A DNA stretch of 54,892 nucleotides from Gammaproteobacteria bacterium (GTDB lineage: Bacteria > Pseudomonadota > Gammaproteobacteria > Steroidobacterales > PWYM01): the NCBI GenBank assembly GCA_007693855.1, contig RECU01000041.1:1-54892 (forward strand). The letters are read 5' to 3'. The notes beneath the pieces were generated by a model. It searched no databases and was not told the DNA's origin. It was given only the letters and a program-made list of their open reading frames with translations. Numbering within the stretch: the first letter of the stretch is position 1; each line of letters begins with the position of its first letter. Positions 43,425 to 52,785 of this stretch are shown piece by piece. The translations under genes and the position numbers were made by a program.

Positions 43425-44296
43425 GCCGGCGGGTGCTGCTGGTCGATGCCAGTGTCTACGTTTTCCGTGCCTGGTTCTCGCTACCCGCGAGTCTGACCGA
43501 TCCCGCAGGCCGACCCGTCAATGCCTTCTACGGCTTCGCGCGCTTTCTGCTGGAGCTGCTCGCGGCCGAGCGGCCGGTCGCCATTGCCTGTGCCTTCGAC
43601 GAAAGCCTGACCACCTCCTTCCGCAACGAGGTCTACCCCGACTACAAGGCCAACCGCGACCCTGCCCCCGAGGAACTGAAGCACCAGTTCGCGCTGTGTC
43701 GGCGCCTGTGCCGGGCGCTGGGCGTGCTGGAACTCGGTGATCCTCGCTTCGAGGCCGACGACCTGATCGGTAGCCTGATGCACCACCACCGTGGGGCGTA
43801 CCCAGGGTTCGCGATCCTCACCCGCGACAAGGATCTTGCCCAGCTGCTCGGGCCGGGCGACGTGTTCTGGGACTATGCCGCGGGCGTGTCTCTGGACGCG
43901 GCCGGGGTCGAGCGACGTTTTGGCCTGCCGCCCGAGCGCATCGCCGAGCTGCTGGCGCTGACCGGCGATGCCGTCGACAACATCCCCGGCGTCCCCGGCA
44001 TCGGCCCGAAGACCGCCACCGCCCTGCTGGCGCACTTCGGCGGGCTCGATGCCCTGATGGCGGGGCTGGATGCCCTGCCGGACTCCGGATTGCGCGGCGC
44101 AAAGCGCCTGGCGGCACTGTTGGCCGAGCATGCCGACACCGTCGCCCTGGCCCGGCAGCTGACGGTGATCTCCACCGACGCGCCCATTCCGCGGGATCCG
44201 GCCGCGCTCCGACGCAGTGCTTCCGACCCGGCAGCCCTGGCCGCGCTGTTCGACGAGGCCGGTGTTGGCACGCGCCTGCGCGCCCTGGTCGTGTGA
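43421..44296 (+). CDS. 5'-3' exonuclease, FEN/PolA N-terminal type
   Basis: A 291-residue structure-specific 5' nuclease like the N-terminal domain of DNA polymerase I or ExoIX (Xni). Acidic metal ligands are seen in VLLVDASVYVFRAWFS, IACAFDESLTTSFRNEVYPD, RFEADDLIGSLMH, FAILTRDKDLAQLLG and LTGDAVDNIPGVPGIGPKTA, the last starting the helix-three-turn-helix DNA clamp. No polymerase domain is attached. GTG at 43421 overlaps the HNH gene stop and starts directly at the first beta strand. It may process flaps or primer ends in repair. Confidence 0.88.
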   Translation: MSRRVLLVDASVYVFRAWFSLPASLTDPAGRPVNAFYGFARFLLELLAAERPVAIACAFDESLTTSFRNEVYPDYKANRDPAPEELKHQFALCRRLCRALGVLELGDPRFEADDLIGSLMHHHRGAYPGFAILTRDKDLAQLLGPGDVFWDYAAGVSLDAAGVERRFGLPPERIAELLALTGDAVDNIPGVPGIGPKTATALLAHFGGLDALMAGLDALPDSGLRGAKRLAALLAEHADTVALARQLTVISTDAPIPRDPAALRRSASDPAALAALFDEAGVGTRLRALVV

Positions 44297-44369
44297 CCAC
44301 GCCTCAATTTCCGGGCACGCCGGTCGATAGAACGCCTGGAGGGCTGCCTGGGGCGGCTCGGGAACAGGT

Positions 44370-46835
44370 GTGTCCGCGATGCAAGAACCGACTCTCCCCG
44401 ACAACGAGGTGCGGCGCCAGCAGGCGCTCGAGCGGCTGCGGATCCTGGATACGGGTCCGGAGGAACGCTTCGATCGCCTGACGCGCCTGGCCAGCGCGGT
44501 GTTCGATATGCCGATTGCGCTGGTCAGCCTGGTCGATCGGGAGCGCCAGTGGTTCAAATCCTCCCAAGGCCTCGATGTCCGCGAAACCCCCAGGAACGTC
44601 TCGTTCTGCGGCCACACTATTCTCGAAGAACGCTGTCTGGTCGTCGAGGACGCGACTGTCGACCCGCGTTTCGCCGACAATCCCCTGGTCACCGGAGCGC
44701 CGGACATCCGGTTCTATGCCGGCTGGCCGATCACCGCGCCCGGGGGTGGACGTATCGGCACGCTGTGTGTGATCGATCGCAAGGCGCGGAAGTTTGGCGC
44801 CCGCGAGCTTGCGCTGCTGGAGCAGCTCGCCGTGATGGTCGAGCATGAACTCTCCGGCTGGGATCGCGATCTCCTCTACCAGGACATTCTGGATGCCGCA
44901 CCTGATGCCGTGTTCATGATCGGTGCCGAGGGCGTCGAGGCCGGCAGGATTCTCTGGGCCAATGCCCTCGCCCACACGATGCATGGTGCCCCGCCGGGCA
45001 GCCTCGTCGGCCAGCCGATCGCGGCGCTGAACGATCCCGACACGGCCGAGCGGGTCCCCGAGCGCGTGGCCCGGCTTCTCGCCGGCGACATCGTCCGCTT
45101 TACCGGCCGTCACCGCCACGCCGATGGCACGCTGTTCCCGGTCGAGGTCTGCGCCCGCCGGGTGATGTTCGAGGGACGCCCGGTCATCCTCGGTTTCGAC
45201 CGCGACATCTCGGTGCAGGCGCAACAGCAGGCATCTCTGGCGCGGGCCGAGCAGCGCCTGTCGCTGGCCATGGAGGGTGCTCGGATCGGTTTGTGGGATG
45301 CCGATCTCGACACTCGGGAGGTCTACTGCTCGGAGACCTATTTCACCCTCCGCGGCGAGCAGCCTCGGCCTGGCGGGGTGGCGGTTTCCTACGCCTACGA
45401 TTCCTGCCACCCGGACGACCTGCCGACATTTCGTCGCGAGGCCGAGCGGGTGATCCGGCATGGCGCCGATCGCTTCGTCAGCGAGCGGCGAACCCGCACG
45501 GCCGACGGCTGGCTGTGGATTCGTGACATCGCCACCGTGGTGGAGCGCCGCGCGGATGGCTCACCGCGCCGCCTCGTCGGCGTGAACATCGACATCCAGG
45601 CGATGCGCGAGGCGATGGAGCAGGCCGCGGCCGCCAGCCAGGCCAAGAGCGAGTTCCTGGCGAACATGAGCCATGAGATCCGCACGCCGATGACGGCGAT
45701 TCTCGGCTACACCGAACTCCTCGGTGGTGATGACGCACTCGACGAGCCCGGCGAGCTGCGCGCCGCGATCGGCACCATCCAGCGCAATGCCCGGCACCTG
45801 CTGGCCGTCATCAACGACATCCTCGACATGTCCAAGATCGAGGCTGGCTGCATGCACGTGGAGTGTATCGACACTGAACCCCTGGGGATCCTCGCCGATC
45901 TGGTGTCGCTGATGGCGCCGGCGGCACGCGAGCGCGGCCTCGAGCTGCGCCTGGTCCAGGAGAGCCCCATCCCGGCGCTGATCCGCTCGGATCCCACGCG
46001 CCTGCGCCAGGTCGTTCTCAACCTGCTCAGCAATGCCGTGAAGTTCACCGAGCAGGGGGGTGTCCGGGTCGAGGTGGCGCACGATCCGGAGCGCCAGCGC
46101 CTGGAGGTGCGGGTGGTGGATACCGGCATCGGCATGACGCCGGAGCAGTGCGAGCGGATTTCCCGTTTCGAGGTGTTCGCGCAGGGCGATGCGAGCATGG
46201 CACGGCGGTTTGGCGGCACCGGCCTTGGCCTGCGGATTTCCAGTGCGCTGGCCGATATGCTTGGCGGTGGGCTCGAGCTCATCTCGACCCCGGCGGCAGG
46301 GACGACCGTCATCCTCGAGCTCCCCACAGGCGCGATCGACGGGGTCCCCCTGCTCGTGCCCGGTGCCGAAGCTTCACGGCTGCAGGCCGCCACTCCAGCG
46401 TCTACCGTGCCCGGCCTGGTCTCGGACGTGCTCGCCGGTACCCGCATCCTGCTGGCCGAGGACGGTCTCGACAACCAGCGCCTGGTCAGTTTCCATCTCC
46501 GGCGCGCGGGCGCCGAGGTGCTGCTGGCCGAGAACGGGCGCGAGGTGCTCGACCTGTTCGAGGCCGGCGAGCTTGCAGACGTCGCCCTTATCCTGATGGA
46601 CATGCAGATGCCGGCGCTGGACGGTTACGAGGCCAGCCGGCAACTGCGTGCACGGGCGTGCCGGCTGCCGATTATTGCCCTGACGGCGCATGCGATGAGC
46701 GGCGACCGCGAGAAATGTCTCGGCGCAGGCTGCGACGGCTACCTGACCAAGCCGATTGCGGCCGCCGGGCTGGTCGAGGCCTGCCGGGGAGCGCTGGGCG
46801 AGCCACCGGGGACGGCGATCGCCCGCCAGGCCTGA
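44370..46835 (+). CDS. orphan hybrid sensor histidine kinase (GAF-PAS-PAS-HK-REC)
   Basis: An 821-residue soluble kinase: GAF at about 20-165 (RLASAVFDMPIALVSLVDRE), PAS at 170-285 (LDAAPDAVFMIG), second PAS with PAC at 295-410 (GARIGLWDADLDTREVYC), HisKA with phospho-His 435 in FLANMSHEIRTPMTAILGYT, HATPase_c (NLLSNAVKFTEQGG, RRFGGTGLGLRIS) and a C-terminal receiver with D744 in LILMDMQMPALDGYE. No membrane span, so it should sense a cytoplasmic signal. No HPt or response regulator gene is adjacent. Start GTG at 44370 or ATG at 44379. Confidence 0.9.
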   Translation: MSAMQEPTLPDNEVRRQQALERLRILDTGPEERFDRLTRLASAVFDMPIALVSLVDRERQWFKSSQGLDVRETPRNVSFCGHTILEERCLVVEDATVDPRFADNPLVTGAPDIRFYAGWPITAPGGGRIGTLCVIDRKARKFGARELALLEQLAVMVEHELSGWDRDLLYQDILDAAPDAVFMIGAEGVEAGRILWANALAHTMHGAPPGSLVGQPIAALNDPDTAERVPERVARLLAGDIVRFTGRHRHADGTLFPVEVCARRVMFEGRPVILGFDRDISVQAQQQASLARAEQRLSLAMEGARIGLWDADLDTREVYCSETYFTLRGEQPRPGGVAVSYAYDSCHPDDLPTFRREAERVIRHGADRFVSERRTRTADGWLWIRDIATVVERRADGSPRRLVGVNIDIQAMREAMEQAAAASQAKSEFLANMSHEIRTPMTAILGYTELLGGDDALDEPGELRAAIGTIQRNARHLLAVINDILDMSKIEAGCMHVECIDTEPLGILADLVSLMAPAARERGLELRLVQESPIPALIRSDPTRLRQVVLNLLSNAVKFTEQGGVRVEVAHDPERQRLEVRVVDTGIGMTPEQCERISRFEVFAQGDASMARRFGGTGLGLRISSALADMLGGGLELISTPAAGTTVILELPTGAIDGVPLLVPGAEASRLQAATPASTVPGLVSDVLAGTRILLAEDGLDNQRLVSFHLRRAGAEVLLAENGREVLDLFEAGELADVALILMDMQMPALDGYEASRQLRARACRLPIIALTAHAMSGDREKCLGAGCDGYLTKPIAAAGLVEACRGALGEPPGTAIARQA

Positions 46836-46849
46836 ACAGCCAGTGATCA

Positions 46850-46900
46850 GGGGATGCGCGCCAGGGGCTCGCGCCCCCTGCTAACATATCTGGCATCCCC
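46850..46900. terminator. nested inverted repeats between hybrid kinase and dcp
   Basis: GGGGATGC at 46850-46857 pairs with GCATCCCC at 46893-46900, and inside it CAGGGG at 46862-46867 pairs with CCCCTG at 46875-46880. The kinase stop is 15 bases upstream and the dcp start 41 bases downstream. There is no T-run, so a Rho-type or structured leader function is as likely as an intrinsic terminator. Confidence 0.35.
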
Positions 46901-46940
46901 GCAGACCGCCGTCTGCCCCCGATACCTCTCCGGAGTTTCC

Positions 46941-49112
46941 ATGACCCTGACCAGGCTTCTGTTTCTTGTCGTCTTTGGTTTCGCCAGTGCCGCCTGCGCA
47001 CCACCGACCGAGCCGCCATCCGCGGACGGGGCGGAGCGCACGGAGACTGCCACCGCAGCCGGCGGCAACCCCCTGCTGGCGGCCTCGACACTGCCTTACG
47101 GTGCGCCGGATTTCGCACGGCTGCGCGACGAGCACCTGTTACCCGCCATCGAGCAGGGCATACGTGAGGCCCGCGAGGAGATCCGCACGATCACCGACAA
47201 CCCCGAGCCGCCGACCTTCGAGAACACCCTCGAGGCCTGGGAGCGTAGTGGTCAACTGCTGTCGCGCGCCCGGCGCGTGTTCTCGCAGCTCAACTCGGCC
47301 GACGGCAACGAGGCCCGTCGGGCGATCGCGCGCGAGACCGCGCCGCTGCTGGCCGCTCACGACGATGCGATCCTGCTGGATCCGGCCCTGTTCGCCCGCG
47401 TGGCGGCGCTGTACCAGGCGCGGGAATCGCTGGCACTGACCGCGGAACAGGCGCGCCTGCTCGAGCGGCGCCATACCCAGATGCTGCGCGCCGGTGCGGG
47501 GTTGCCGGAGAGTGACCAGGCGCGGCTGCGTGAAATCAACCAGGCATTGGCCACCCTGCGAAATCAGTTTCAGGATAACTTCCGGGATGACGGGGCGGCT
47601 TTCGTACACGTGGTGCGCGATCGCCATGCGCTCGCGGGGCTGTCGGCGGACCTGGTGTCACGGGCGGCCACCGAGGCGCGCGAGCGCGACCGGGAAGATG
47701 CCTGGGCCTTCACGCTGGCCGAGCCGGTGGTCTTCGGCGTGCTTCGCGAGGCGAATGATCGCGGTCTGCGCGAGACGCTCTATCGCGCCTACAAGAACCG
47801 CGGCAACAACGGCAACGAGTTCGACAACAACGCGCTGGCCGGCAGAATCGTCAGCTTGCGGGCCGAGCGGGCCGCACTGCTCGACCACCCCTCCCACGCG
47901 CACTTCATCGCCGAGGACAACATGGCCGGCCACCCGGACGCGGTCATGGAGATGCTGGAGCGGTTGTGGACACCGGCGCTGGCAAATGCCCGGCGTGAAG
48001 CCGAGCGGCTGCAGCAGCAGATCGACGCCGAGGGCGGCGACTTCGAACTCGCCCCGTGGGACTGGTGGTACTACGCCGAGCGCGTGCGCGCTACCGAATA
48101 CGCCTTCGACGAGGATCAGCTGCGCCCGTATCTGGAGCTCGGCCGCGTGCGTGACGGGGCGTTCGAGCTCGCAACCGAGCTCTGGGGGGTCAGCTTCCGC
48201 CGCCGCGACGATATCCCCGGCTACCATCCCGAGGTGCAGGTCTTCGAGATGCTCGACGGCGAGGGCCGCGGCATGGGGCTGTTGTACATGGACTTCCTGG
48301 CGCGCCCCTCGAAACGCTTCGGTGCCTGGATGAGTGCTTTCCAGGTCCAGTCCAGCCTGCTCGATACCGCGCCGATCGTGACCAATACGAGCAATTTCGG
48401 TCCGGCCACCGAGGGCGAACCCGTGCTGCTGTCGTTCAGCCAGGCGCGGACGCTGTTCCACGAGTTCGGTCATGCGATCCATGGGTTGTTTTCCGACGTC
48501 CGCTACCCAAGCCTCAGCGGCACGGCTGTCGCGCGCGACTTCGTGGAGCTGCCGGCACAGCTGCTGGAGAACTGGGTGCCGGAGCCCGAGATGCTGGCGC
48601 GTTTCGCGGTGCATCACGAGACCGGTGAGCCGATGCCGCTGGCACTGGTGGACGCGCTGCGCGCGGCGCGGCGCTTCAACGAAGGGTTCGCAGCCACCGA
48701 GTACCTGGCCTCTTCGCTGGTTGACATGGCCTGGCACCTGCGCGGTTCGGCCGCGCCGCCCATCGAGGATGCGATCGCCTTCGAGGACGAGGTGATGCGC
48801 GACTACGGACTCATCCCGCAGATCCTGCCGCGGCACCGCAGCACGCACTTCAGCCACATTTTCCCCGGCGGCTATTCGGCCGCCTACTACAGCTACATCT
48901 GGGCCCAGGTGCTCGACGCCGATGCTTTCGAGGCCTTCCGCGAGCAGGGCCTGTTCGATCGGGAACTCGGCGAGCGGTTGCGCCAGACCATTCTCTCGGT
49001 GGGGGGCAGTCGCGATCCGATGGAGGCCTACCTCGAGTTCCGCGGTGCGCCGCCTGCGATCGAGCCGCTGCTCGAGCGCCGCGGACTGCAGCCGGTTGAC
49101 CAGGGCGATTGA
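46941..49112 (+). CDS. dcp: M3 family peptidyl-dipeptidase, lipoprotein
   Basis: A 723-residue M3 zinc peptidase similar to peptidyl-dipeptidase Dcp. The zinc motif is LFHEFGHAIHGLFSDVRYPS with the third ligand in VARDFVELPAQLLENWV. FSHIFPGGYSAAYYSYIWAQ closes the active site. A signal peptide with lipobox (FGFASAACAPP) replaces the cytoplasmic start of E. coli Dcp, so this copy should be anchored in the envelope and act on periplasmic peptides. prlC at 6.7 kb is the cytoplasmic counterpart. The following hydrolase gene overlaps its stop (TGATG). Confidence 0.9.
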   Translation: MTLTRLLFLVVFGFASAACAPPTEPPSADGAERTETATAAGGNPLLAASTLPYGAPDFARLRDEHLLPAIEQGIREAREEIRTITDNPEPPTFENTLEAWERSGQLLSRARRVFSQLNSADGNEARRAIARETAPLLAAHDDAILLDPALFARVAALYQARESLALTAEQARLLERRHTQMLRAGAGLPESDQARLREINQALATLRNQFQDNFRDDGAAFVHVVRDRHALAGLSADLVSRAATEARERDREDAWAFTLAEPVVFGVLREANDRGLRETLYRAYKNRGNNGNEFDNNALAGRIVSLRAERAALLDHPSHAHFIAEDNMAGHPDAVMEMLERLWTPALANARREAERLQQQIDAEGGDFELAPWDWWYYAERVRATEYAFDEDQLRPYLELGRVRDGAFELATELWGVSFRRRDDIPGYHPEVQVFEMLDGEGRGMGLLYMDFLARPSKRFGAWMSAFQVQSSLLDTAPIVTNTSNFGPATEGEPVLLSFSQARTLFHEFGHAIHGLFSDVRYPSLSGTAVARDFVELPAQLLENWVPEPEMLARFAVHHETGEPMPLALVDALRAARRFNEGFAATEYLASSLVDMAWHLRGSAAPPIEDAIAFEDEVMRDYGLIPQILPRHRSTHFSHIFPGGYSAAYYSYIWAQVLDADAFEAFREQGLFDRELGERLRQTILSVGGSRDPMEAYLEFRGAPPAIEPLLERRGLQPVDQGD

Positions 49113-50017
49113 TGACGACACCTGCCGGGCGCGCCACGGCGATCGATGGCGGTGAGGTCGGCGGGCAGGTACGGGAACTTTGCGCCGCCGATGGCTATCG
49201 CCTCGGCGCACGGTTTTTTCCGGCGGCTGAACATGAGCGTGGCCGGCTGGTGGTGGCCGCTGCCACCGCCGTGCCGCAGGGATTCTACGCCCGCTTTGCC
49301 CGTTATGCCGCCGCGCGTGGCTTCAGTACGCTGACGTTCGACTACCGGGGGACCGGTGCCTCCCGCCCGGACCGCCTGCGGGGGTTTGCGGCGAGCTTTC
49401 TCGACTGGGCTGAACTCGATCTCGCCGCCGCCGTGGCGGCGATGCAGGGCGGCAAGGGGCCTGTGCTGGTGGTCGGCCACTCCTTCGGCGGCCAGGCCTA
49501 CGGCCTGCTGCCAAACCCCGACCAGGTGCAGGGTCTCTACACCTTCGGCACGGGCGCCGGCTGGCACGGCTGGATGCCAAGGCTGGAATCGCTGAGGGTC
49601 CGCGCCCTGTGGCACGTGGTCATTCCGGTGCTCACCCGCAGCCGTGGCTATCTGCCCATGTCCTGGGCGGGCATGGGCGAGGACCTGCCCCTGGGCGTGG
49701 CTCGGCAGTGGCGGCGCTGGTGCAGCTTTCCCCGGTATTTTTTCGATGATCCCGAGCTTGCCGATGCCATGCACGCACGCTTCAGCGCCGTGCGCACCCC
49801 GGTTGTGGCGGCCAATGCGCTGGACGATCGCTGGATTCCGCCGCCCGCCCGCGAGGCCTTCATGGCCGGCTACCAGCAGGCCCCTTACCGGGCTGTGGAC
49901 ATCGATCCCGCGCCCTACGGTGGGCTGGGACACATGGGCTATTTCCGCGCGCGGGCCGAGCCGTTGTGGTGCGATGTGATCGACTGGGCGGGCGCGTTGG
50001 CCGGAGATGCGCGCTGA
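49112..50017 (+). CDS. alpha/beta hydrolase (serine aminopeptidase S33-like)
   Basis: A 301-residue alpha/beta hydrolase. The nucleophile elbow is VLVVGHSFGGQAYGL; the acid is probably in VVAANALDDRWIPPPAREAF and the histidine in YGGLGHMGYFR. FSTLTFDYRGTGASRPDRLR is the usual strand before the nucleophile. No signal peptide is seen. Substrate unknown: esterase, lipase or peptidase are all possible. The ATG shares one base with the dcp stop, so both are probably translated together. Confidence 0.82.
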   Translation: MTTPAGRATAIDGGEVGGQVRELCAADGYRLGARFFPAAEHERGRLVVAAATAVPQGFYARFARYAAARGFSTLTFDYRGTGASRPDRLRGFAASFLDWAELDLAAAVAAMQGGKGPVLVVGHSFGGQAYGLLPNPDQVQGLYTFGTGAGWHGWMPRLESLRVRALWHVVIPVLTRSRGYLPMSWAGMGEDLPLGVARQWRRWCSFPRYFFDDPELADAMHARFSAVRTPVVAANALDDRWIPPPAREAFMAGYQQAPYRAVDIDPAPYGGLGHMGYFRARAEPLWCDVIDWAGALAGDAR

Positions 50018-50048
50018 CCCCGCCCGGAAGGCTTGGCCACCGCGGGCG

Positions 50049-50768
50049 TCAGTCCTGCCAGCCCGCCTCATCGCAGAGATACAGCACCGTGCCTTCCGGG
50101 GCTTCCAGCATGCCCAGACAGTGCGCCAGCGTCTGACGACGGCCCGGCCGGCGCACCGGGTGGCCGTCGCGCAGCAGTGCCTCGATGCGGCCCGCCATAT
50201 CATCCTCGTAGAAGGCGAGGCCCGGGAGCACGGTCGCGCTCTCGTGCAGGCCGAGGCTGATCTCGCTCCCCGTGAAGCGCGACCACGGCTGGGGGGTCTC
50301 CCCCTGCCAGCCCTCCATCAGGCCCAGCGCATCCCAGAAGCGCCGCGCGGCGGCGAGATCGTGGGTGGGCAGCACGTAGTCGCCAAAGAACCCCAGACGA
50401 GAGCGCACGGGATCGCCTGGCGGCGGGGAGTAGGTGCGCGCCTCGACCAGCAGCACCGGGCCACCGTCCGTGTCGCGCAGCAGTACGCGGTTCAGGCTGT
50501 CGGCATCGAGCTGGGCCTCCTCGGCGCGCAGGCCCAGGCGTGCGAGCTCGCGGTGCCAGGCGCGCAGCCCCGTGTGCACGAATACCGGGGTGATGTCCTC
50601 GAACACACCCCCGTGCAGCCCCAGCAGCAGCCGGCCGTCGGAGACGACCGCGTAGCTGTGGCCCCAGGTTTCACCGACCCGCGCCTGGGTGAACCCCAAG
50701 GTCTCATAGAAGGCCAGTGAAGCCTGGATGTCGGGGGCCGGCACGGCCAGTTCGAGGAATCGCTGCAT
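50049..50768 (-). CDS. VOC (glyoxalase-fold) protein with two modules
   Basis: A 239-residue protein with two vicinal-oxygen-chelate halves. The first starts RFLELAVPAPDIQASLAFYE and ends near LLRDTDGGPVLLVEA. The second begins DYVLPTHDLAAARRFWDALG and ends EAPEGTVLYLCDEAGW. The spacing matches glyoxalase/dioxygenase relatives, but metal ligands are not all evident and the substrate is unknown. It lies 39 bases after hemH on the same strand and is convergent with the hydrolase gene (31-base gap). Confidence 0.78.
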   Translation of the reverse strand: MQRFLELAVPAPDIQASLAFYETLGFTQARVGETWGHSYAVVSDGRLLLGLHGGVFEDITPVFVHTGLRAWHRELARLGLRAEEAQLDADSLNRVLLRDTDGGPVLLVEARTYSPPPGDPVRSRLGFFGDYVLPTHDLAAARRFWDALGLMEGWQGETPQPWSRFTGSEISLGLHESATVLPGLAFYEDDMAGRIEALLRDGHPVRRPGRRQTLAHCLGMLEAPEGTVLYLCDEAGWQD

Positions 50769-50807
50769 GGCCCGGTCCCTCCTGCGCGCCGCGCCTGCGG
50801 CCTTGAC

Positions 50808-51917
50808 TCAGCGTGGCGCGCCCATCTCCAGAGCGCGTTCGCGACTGGCCTGGGCATCGGCCTCCCGGGCCGTCTCATCATACTGCGCCGAGGCTTCTGG
50901 CCAGCCGGCGACATGCCGTCGTGCCAGGGTGGCCAGCAGGGCGATGTGGTCCGCGCCGTCATTGAGCGCCGGGATGTAGCGCAGGGTGCCGCCGCCGTGC
51001 TCCGCGAACCGCTCGGCGTTTTCCATCGCAATCTCCTCGAGCGTCTCCAGACAGTCGGCGGCAAAGCCCGGACAGACCACGTCGATATCCCCCAGTCCGT
51101 CGGCGCCCCACTGCTCCAGTGTCTCGTCGGTATAGGGACGCAGCCATTCCTCGCGGCCCACCCGCGACTGGAAGGCGACGTGCCACTGGTCCTGCGCCAG
51201 GCCCAGGCGCTCGGCCACCTGCCGGGCCGTCTTGTGGCATTGGCAGTGATAGGGATCGCCATTGAGGAGGTAGCGGCGCGGGATGCCGTGGAAGGAGAAC
51301 AGCAGCCGTTCGCCGCGGCCGTGCGTCTGCCAGTGTTGCTCGATCCGCGAGGCCAGTGCCTCTATGTACAGCGGCTCGTCATGATAGGTGGTGATGAAGC
51401 GCAGCTCCGGCAGCCAGCGTGTCCGCATCAGACAACTCGCCAGCCGATCGAACACCGAACCGGTGGTGGTGGCGCTGTACTGGGGGTAGAGCGGCAGCAC
51501 CAGCAGGCGCCGACAGCCGGCTTCGCGCAGCGTCGCCAGCGCGCTGGCGATGGAGGGATTGCCGTAGGTCATGCCCACGGCCACGCGTACCGGGCCGGGC
51601 AGGGCGGTGGCGAGCTCCTGCTCAAGCCGCTCGGCCACGCGCCGGGTGTAGACCAGCAGCGGCGAGCCCTCGTCGGTCCAGACCTCGCGATAGGCGCGGG
51701 CGGACCGGCGCGGCCGGATGTTCAGGATCACCAGGTTCAGAATCGCCCACCACAGTGGCCGGGGCAGCTCGATGATCCGCGGGTCCCACAGGAACTCCTT
51801 CAGGTATCGGCGTACCGGTCCGGGTTCCGGCGCATCAGGGGTACCCAGGTTGACCACCAGCACACCTAGCCGCTCGGGGCTGCCGTGGTGGTAGTCCTTC
51901 TCGCCCAGATAGGTCAT
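50808..51917 (-). CDS. hemH: ferrochelatase
   Basis: A 369-residue ferrochelatase that inserts Fe2+ into protoporphyrin IX. Evidence: GVLVVNLGTPDAPEPGPVRR, VGMTYGNPSIASALATL, LPLYPQYSATTTGSVFD, the catalytic histidine in LLFSFHGIPRRYLLNGDPYH, AFQSRVGREEWLRPYTDETL and VVCPGFAADCLETLEEIAME. ATG at 51917 follows GAGGGCAAGG; an in-frame ATG at 51929 is possible. It precedes the VOC gene and diverges from the cupin gene. Confidence 0.95.
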   Translation of the reverse strand: MTYLGEKDYHHGSPERLGVLVVNLGTPDAPEPGPVRRYLKEFLWDPRIIELPRPLWWAILNLVILNIRPRRSARAYREVWTDEGSPLLVYTRRVAERLEQELATALPGPVRVAVGMTYGNPSIASALATLREAGCRRLLVLPLYPQYSATTTGSVFDRLASCLMRTRWLPELRFITTYHDEPLYIEALASRIEQHWQTHGRGERLLFSFHGIPRRYLLNGDPYHCQCHKTARQVAERLGLAQDQWHVAFQSRVGREEWLRPYTDETLEQWGADGLGDIDVVCPGFAADCLETLEEIAMENAERFAEHGGGTLRYIPALNDGADHIALLATLARRHVAGWPEASAQYDETAREADAQASRERALEMGAPR

Positions 51918-52014
51918 CCTTGCCCTCATCCGTCATGCCTGTCCAGCAGGCATCATACTGCTTCGCCGGGCGGCTTTGTCTGCCCGGCGCTCTGAACCCT
52001 TCGCGAGGATGCGT

Positions 52015-52377
52015 ATGCCCAGACTGATCGAGGCGCCGGCGCTGGTCGAGGCCGCCGGCACCAAGCCGAAGAAGATCGAGGAGTTCGTCGGCCGGGTGAA
52101 CACCGGCACGGCCGAGGTCAGCATCGCCCGCATGACCAGCCCCCAGGGCTGGCTCGAGCCGGCGCAGACGCCCGCGTTCGACGAGTACACCGTGGTGCTC
52201 ACGGGAATGCTGCGCGTGGAGTGCAACGGCGAGCTCATCGACGTTCAGGCCGGCCAGGCGGTGCTGGTTGCCGCCGGCGAGACGGTGCGCTACAGCACGC
52301 CCGCACCGGGCGGTGCGCACTACCTCGCCGTCTGCCTGCCGGCGTTCTCGCCAGAGACCGTCCACCGCGAGGCCTGA
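52015..52377 (+). CDS. cupin-domain protein
   Basis: A 120-residue single cupin barrel: TAEVSIARMTSPQGWLEPAQ, PAFDEYTVVLTGMLRVECNG, ELIDVQAGQAVLVAAGETVR, YSTPAPGGAHYLAVCLPAFS. The metal-binding histidines of classical cupins are largely missing (only an acidic EYT site remains), so a binding rather than catalytic role is possible. The start at 52015 has GAGG seven bases upstream. It heads a four-gene rightward cluster. Confidence 0.78.
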   Translation: MPRLIEAPALVEAAGTKPKKIEEFVGRVNTGTAEVSIARMTSPQGWLEPAQTPAFDEYTVVLTGMLRVECNGELIDVQAGQAVLVAAGETVRYSTPAPGGAHYLAVCLPAFSPETVHREA

Positions 52378-52389
52378 GGGCGCGGCGCC

Positions 52390-52785
52390 ATGACACTCGA
52401 CCCGCTGCTCCTCAGCCGGGTGCTGGTGGTCATTCACTTTGCGTTCCTGATGTTCGTGATCTTCGGCGGCTTTCTGGTGATGTGGCGTCTGTGGATCGCC
52501 TGGCTGCATATCCCGTGCGCGGCGTGGGGGGTGATGATCGTGGCGTTTGGCTGGATCTGCCCGCTCACGCCACTGGAGAACCGCTTCCGCGCCGAGGCCG
52601 GTCTTGCCGCCTATGAGGGCGGCTTCATCGAGACCTACCTGCTGGCGGTGATCTACCCCCCGGGGCTGACCCGCGAACTCCAGATCATTCTTGCGGCAGC
52701 GCTGGCGCTGCTTCTGGTGTTGCAGTACGGTGGCGCGTGGTGGCTGCATCGGCGCCGCCAGGCACGAGCGAGGGAACGCACGTGA
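52390..52785 (+). CDS. DUF2784 membrane protein
   Basis: A 131-residue protein with three or four membrane helices (VLVVIHFAFLMFVIFGGFLV, LHIPCAAWGVMIVAFGW, IILAAALALLLVLQYGGAWW) and the DUF2784 signature ICPLTPLENRFRAEAGLAAY followed by GGFIETYLLAVIYPPGL. Function unknown. It begins 12 bases after the cupin gene, and its stop overlaps the GTG of the next membrane gene. Confidence 0.85.
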   Translation: MTLDPLLLSRVLVVIHFAFLMFVIFGGFLVMWRLWIAWLHIPCAAWGVMIVAFGWICPLTPLENRFRAEAGLAAYEGGFIETYLLAVIYPPGLTRELQIILAAALALLLVLQYGGAWWLHRRRQARARERT

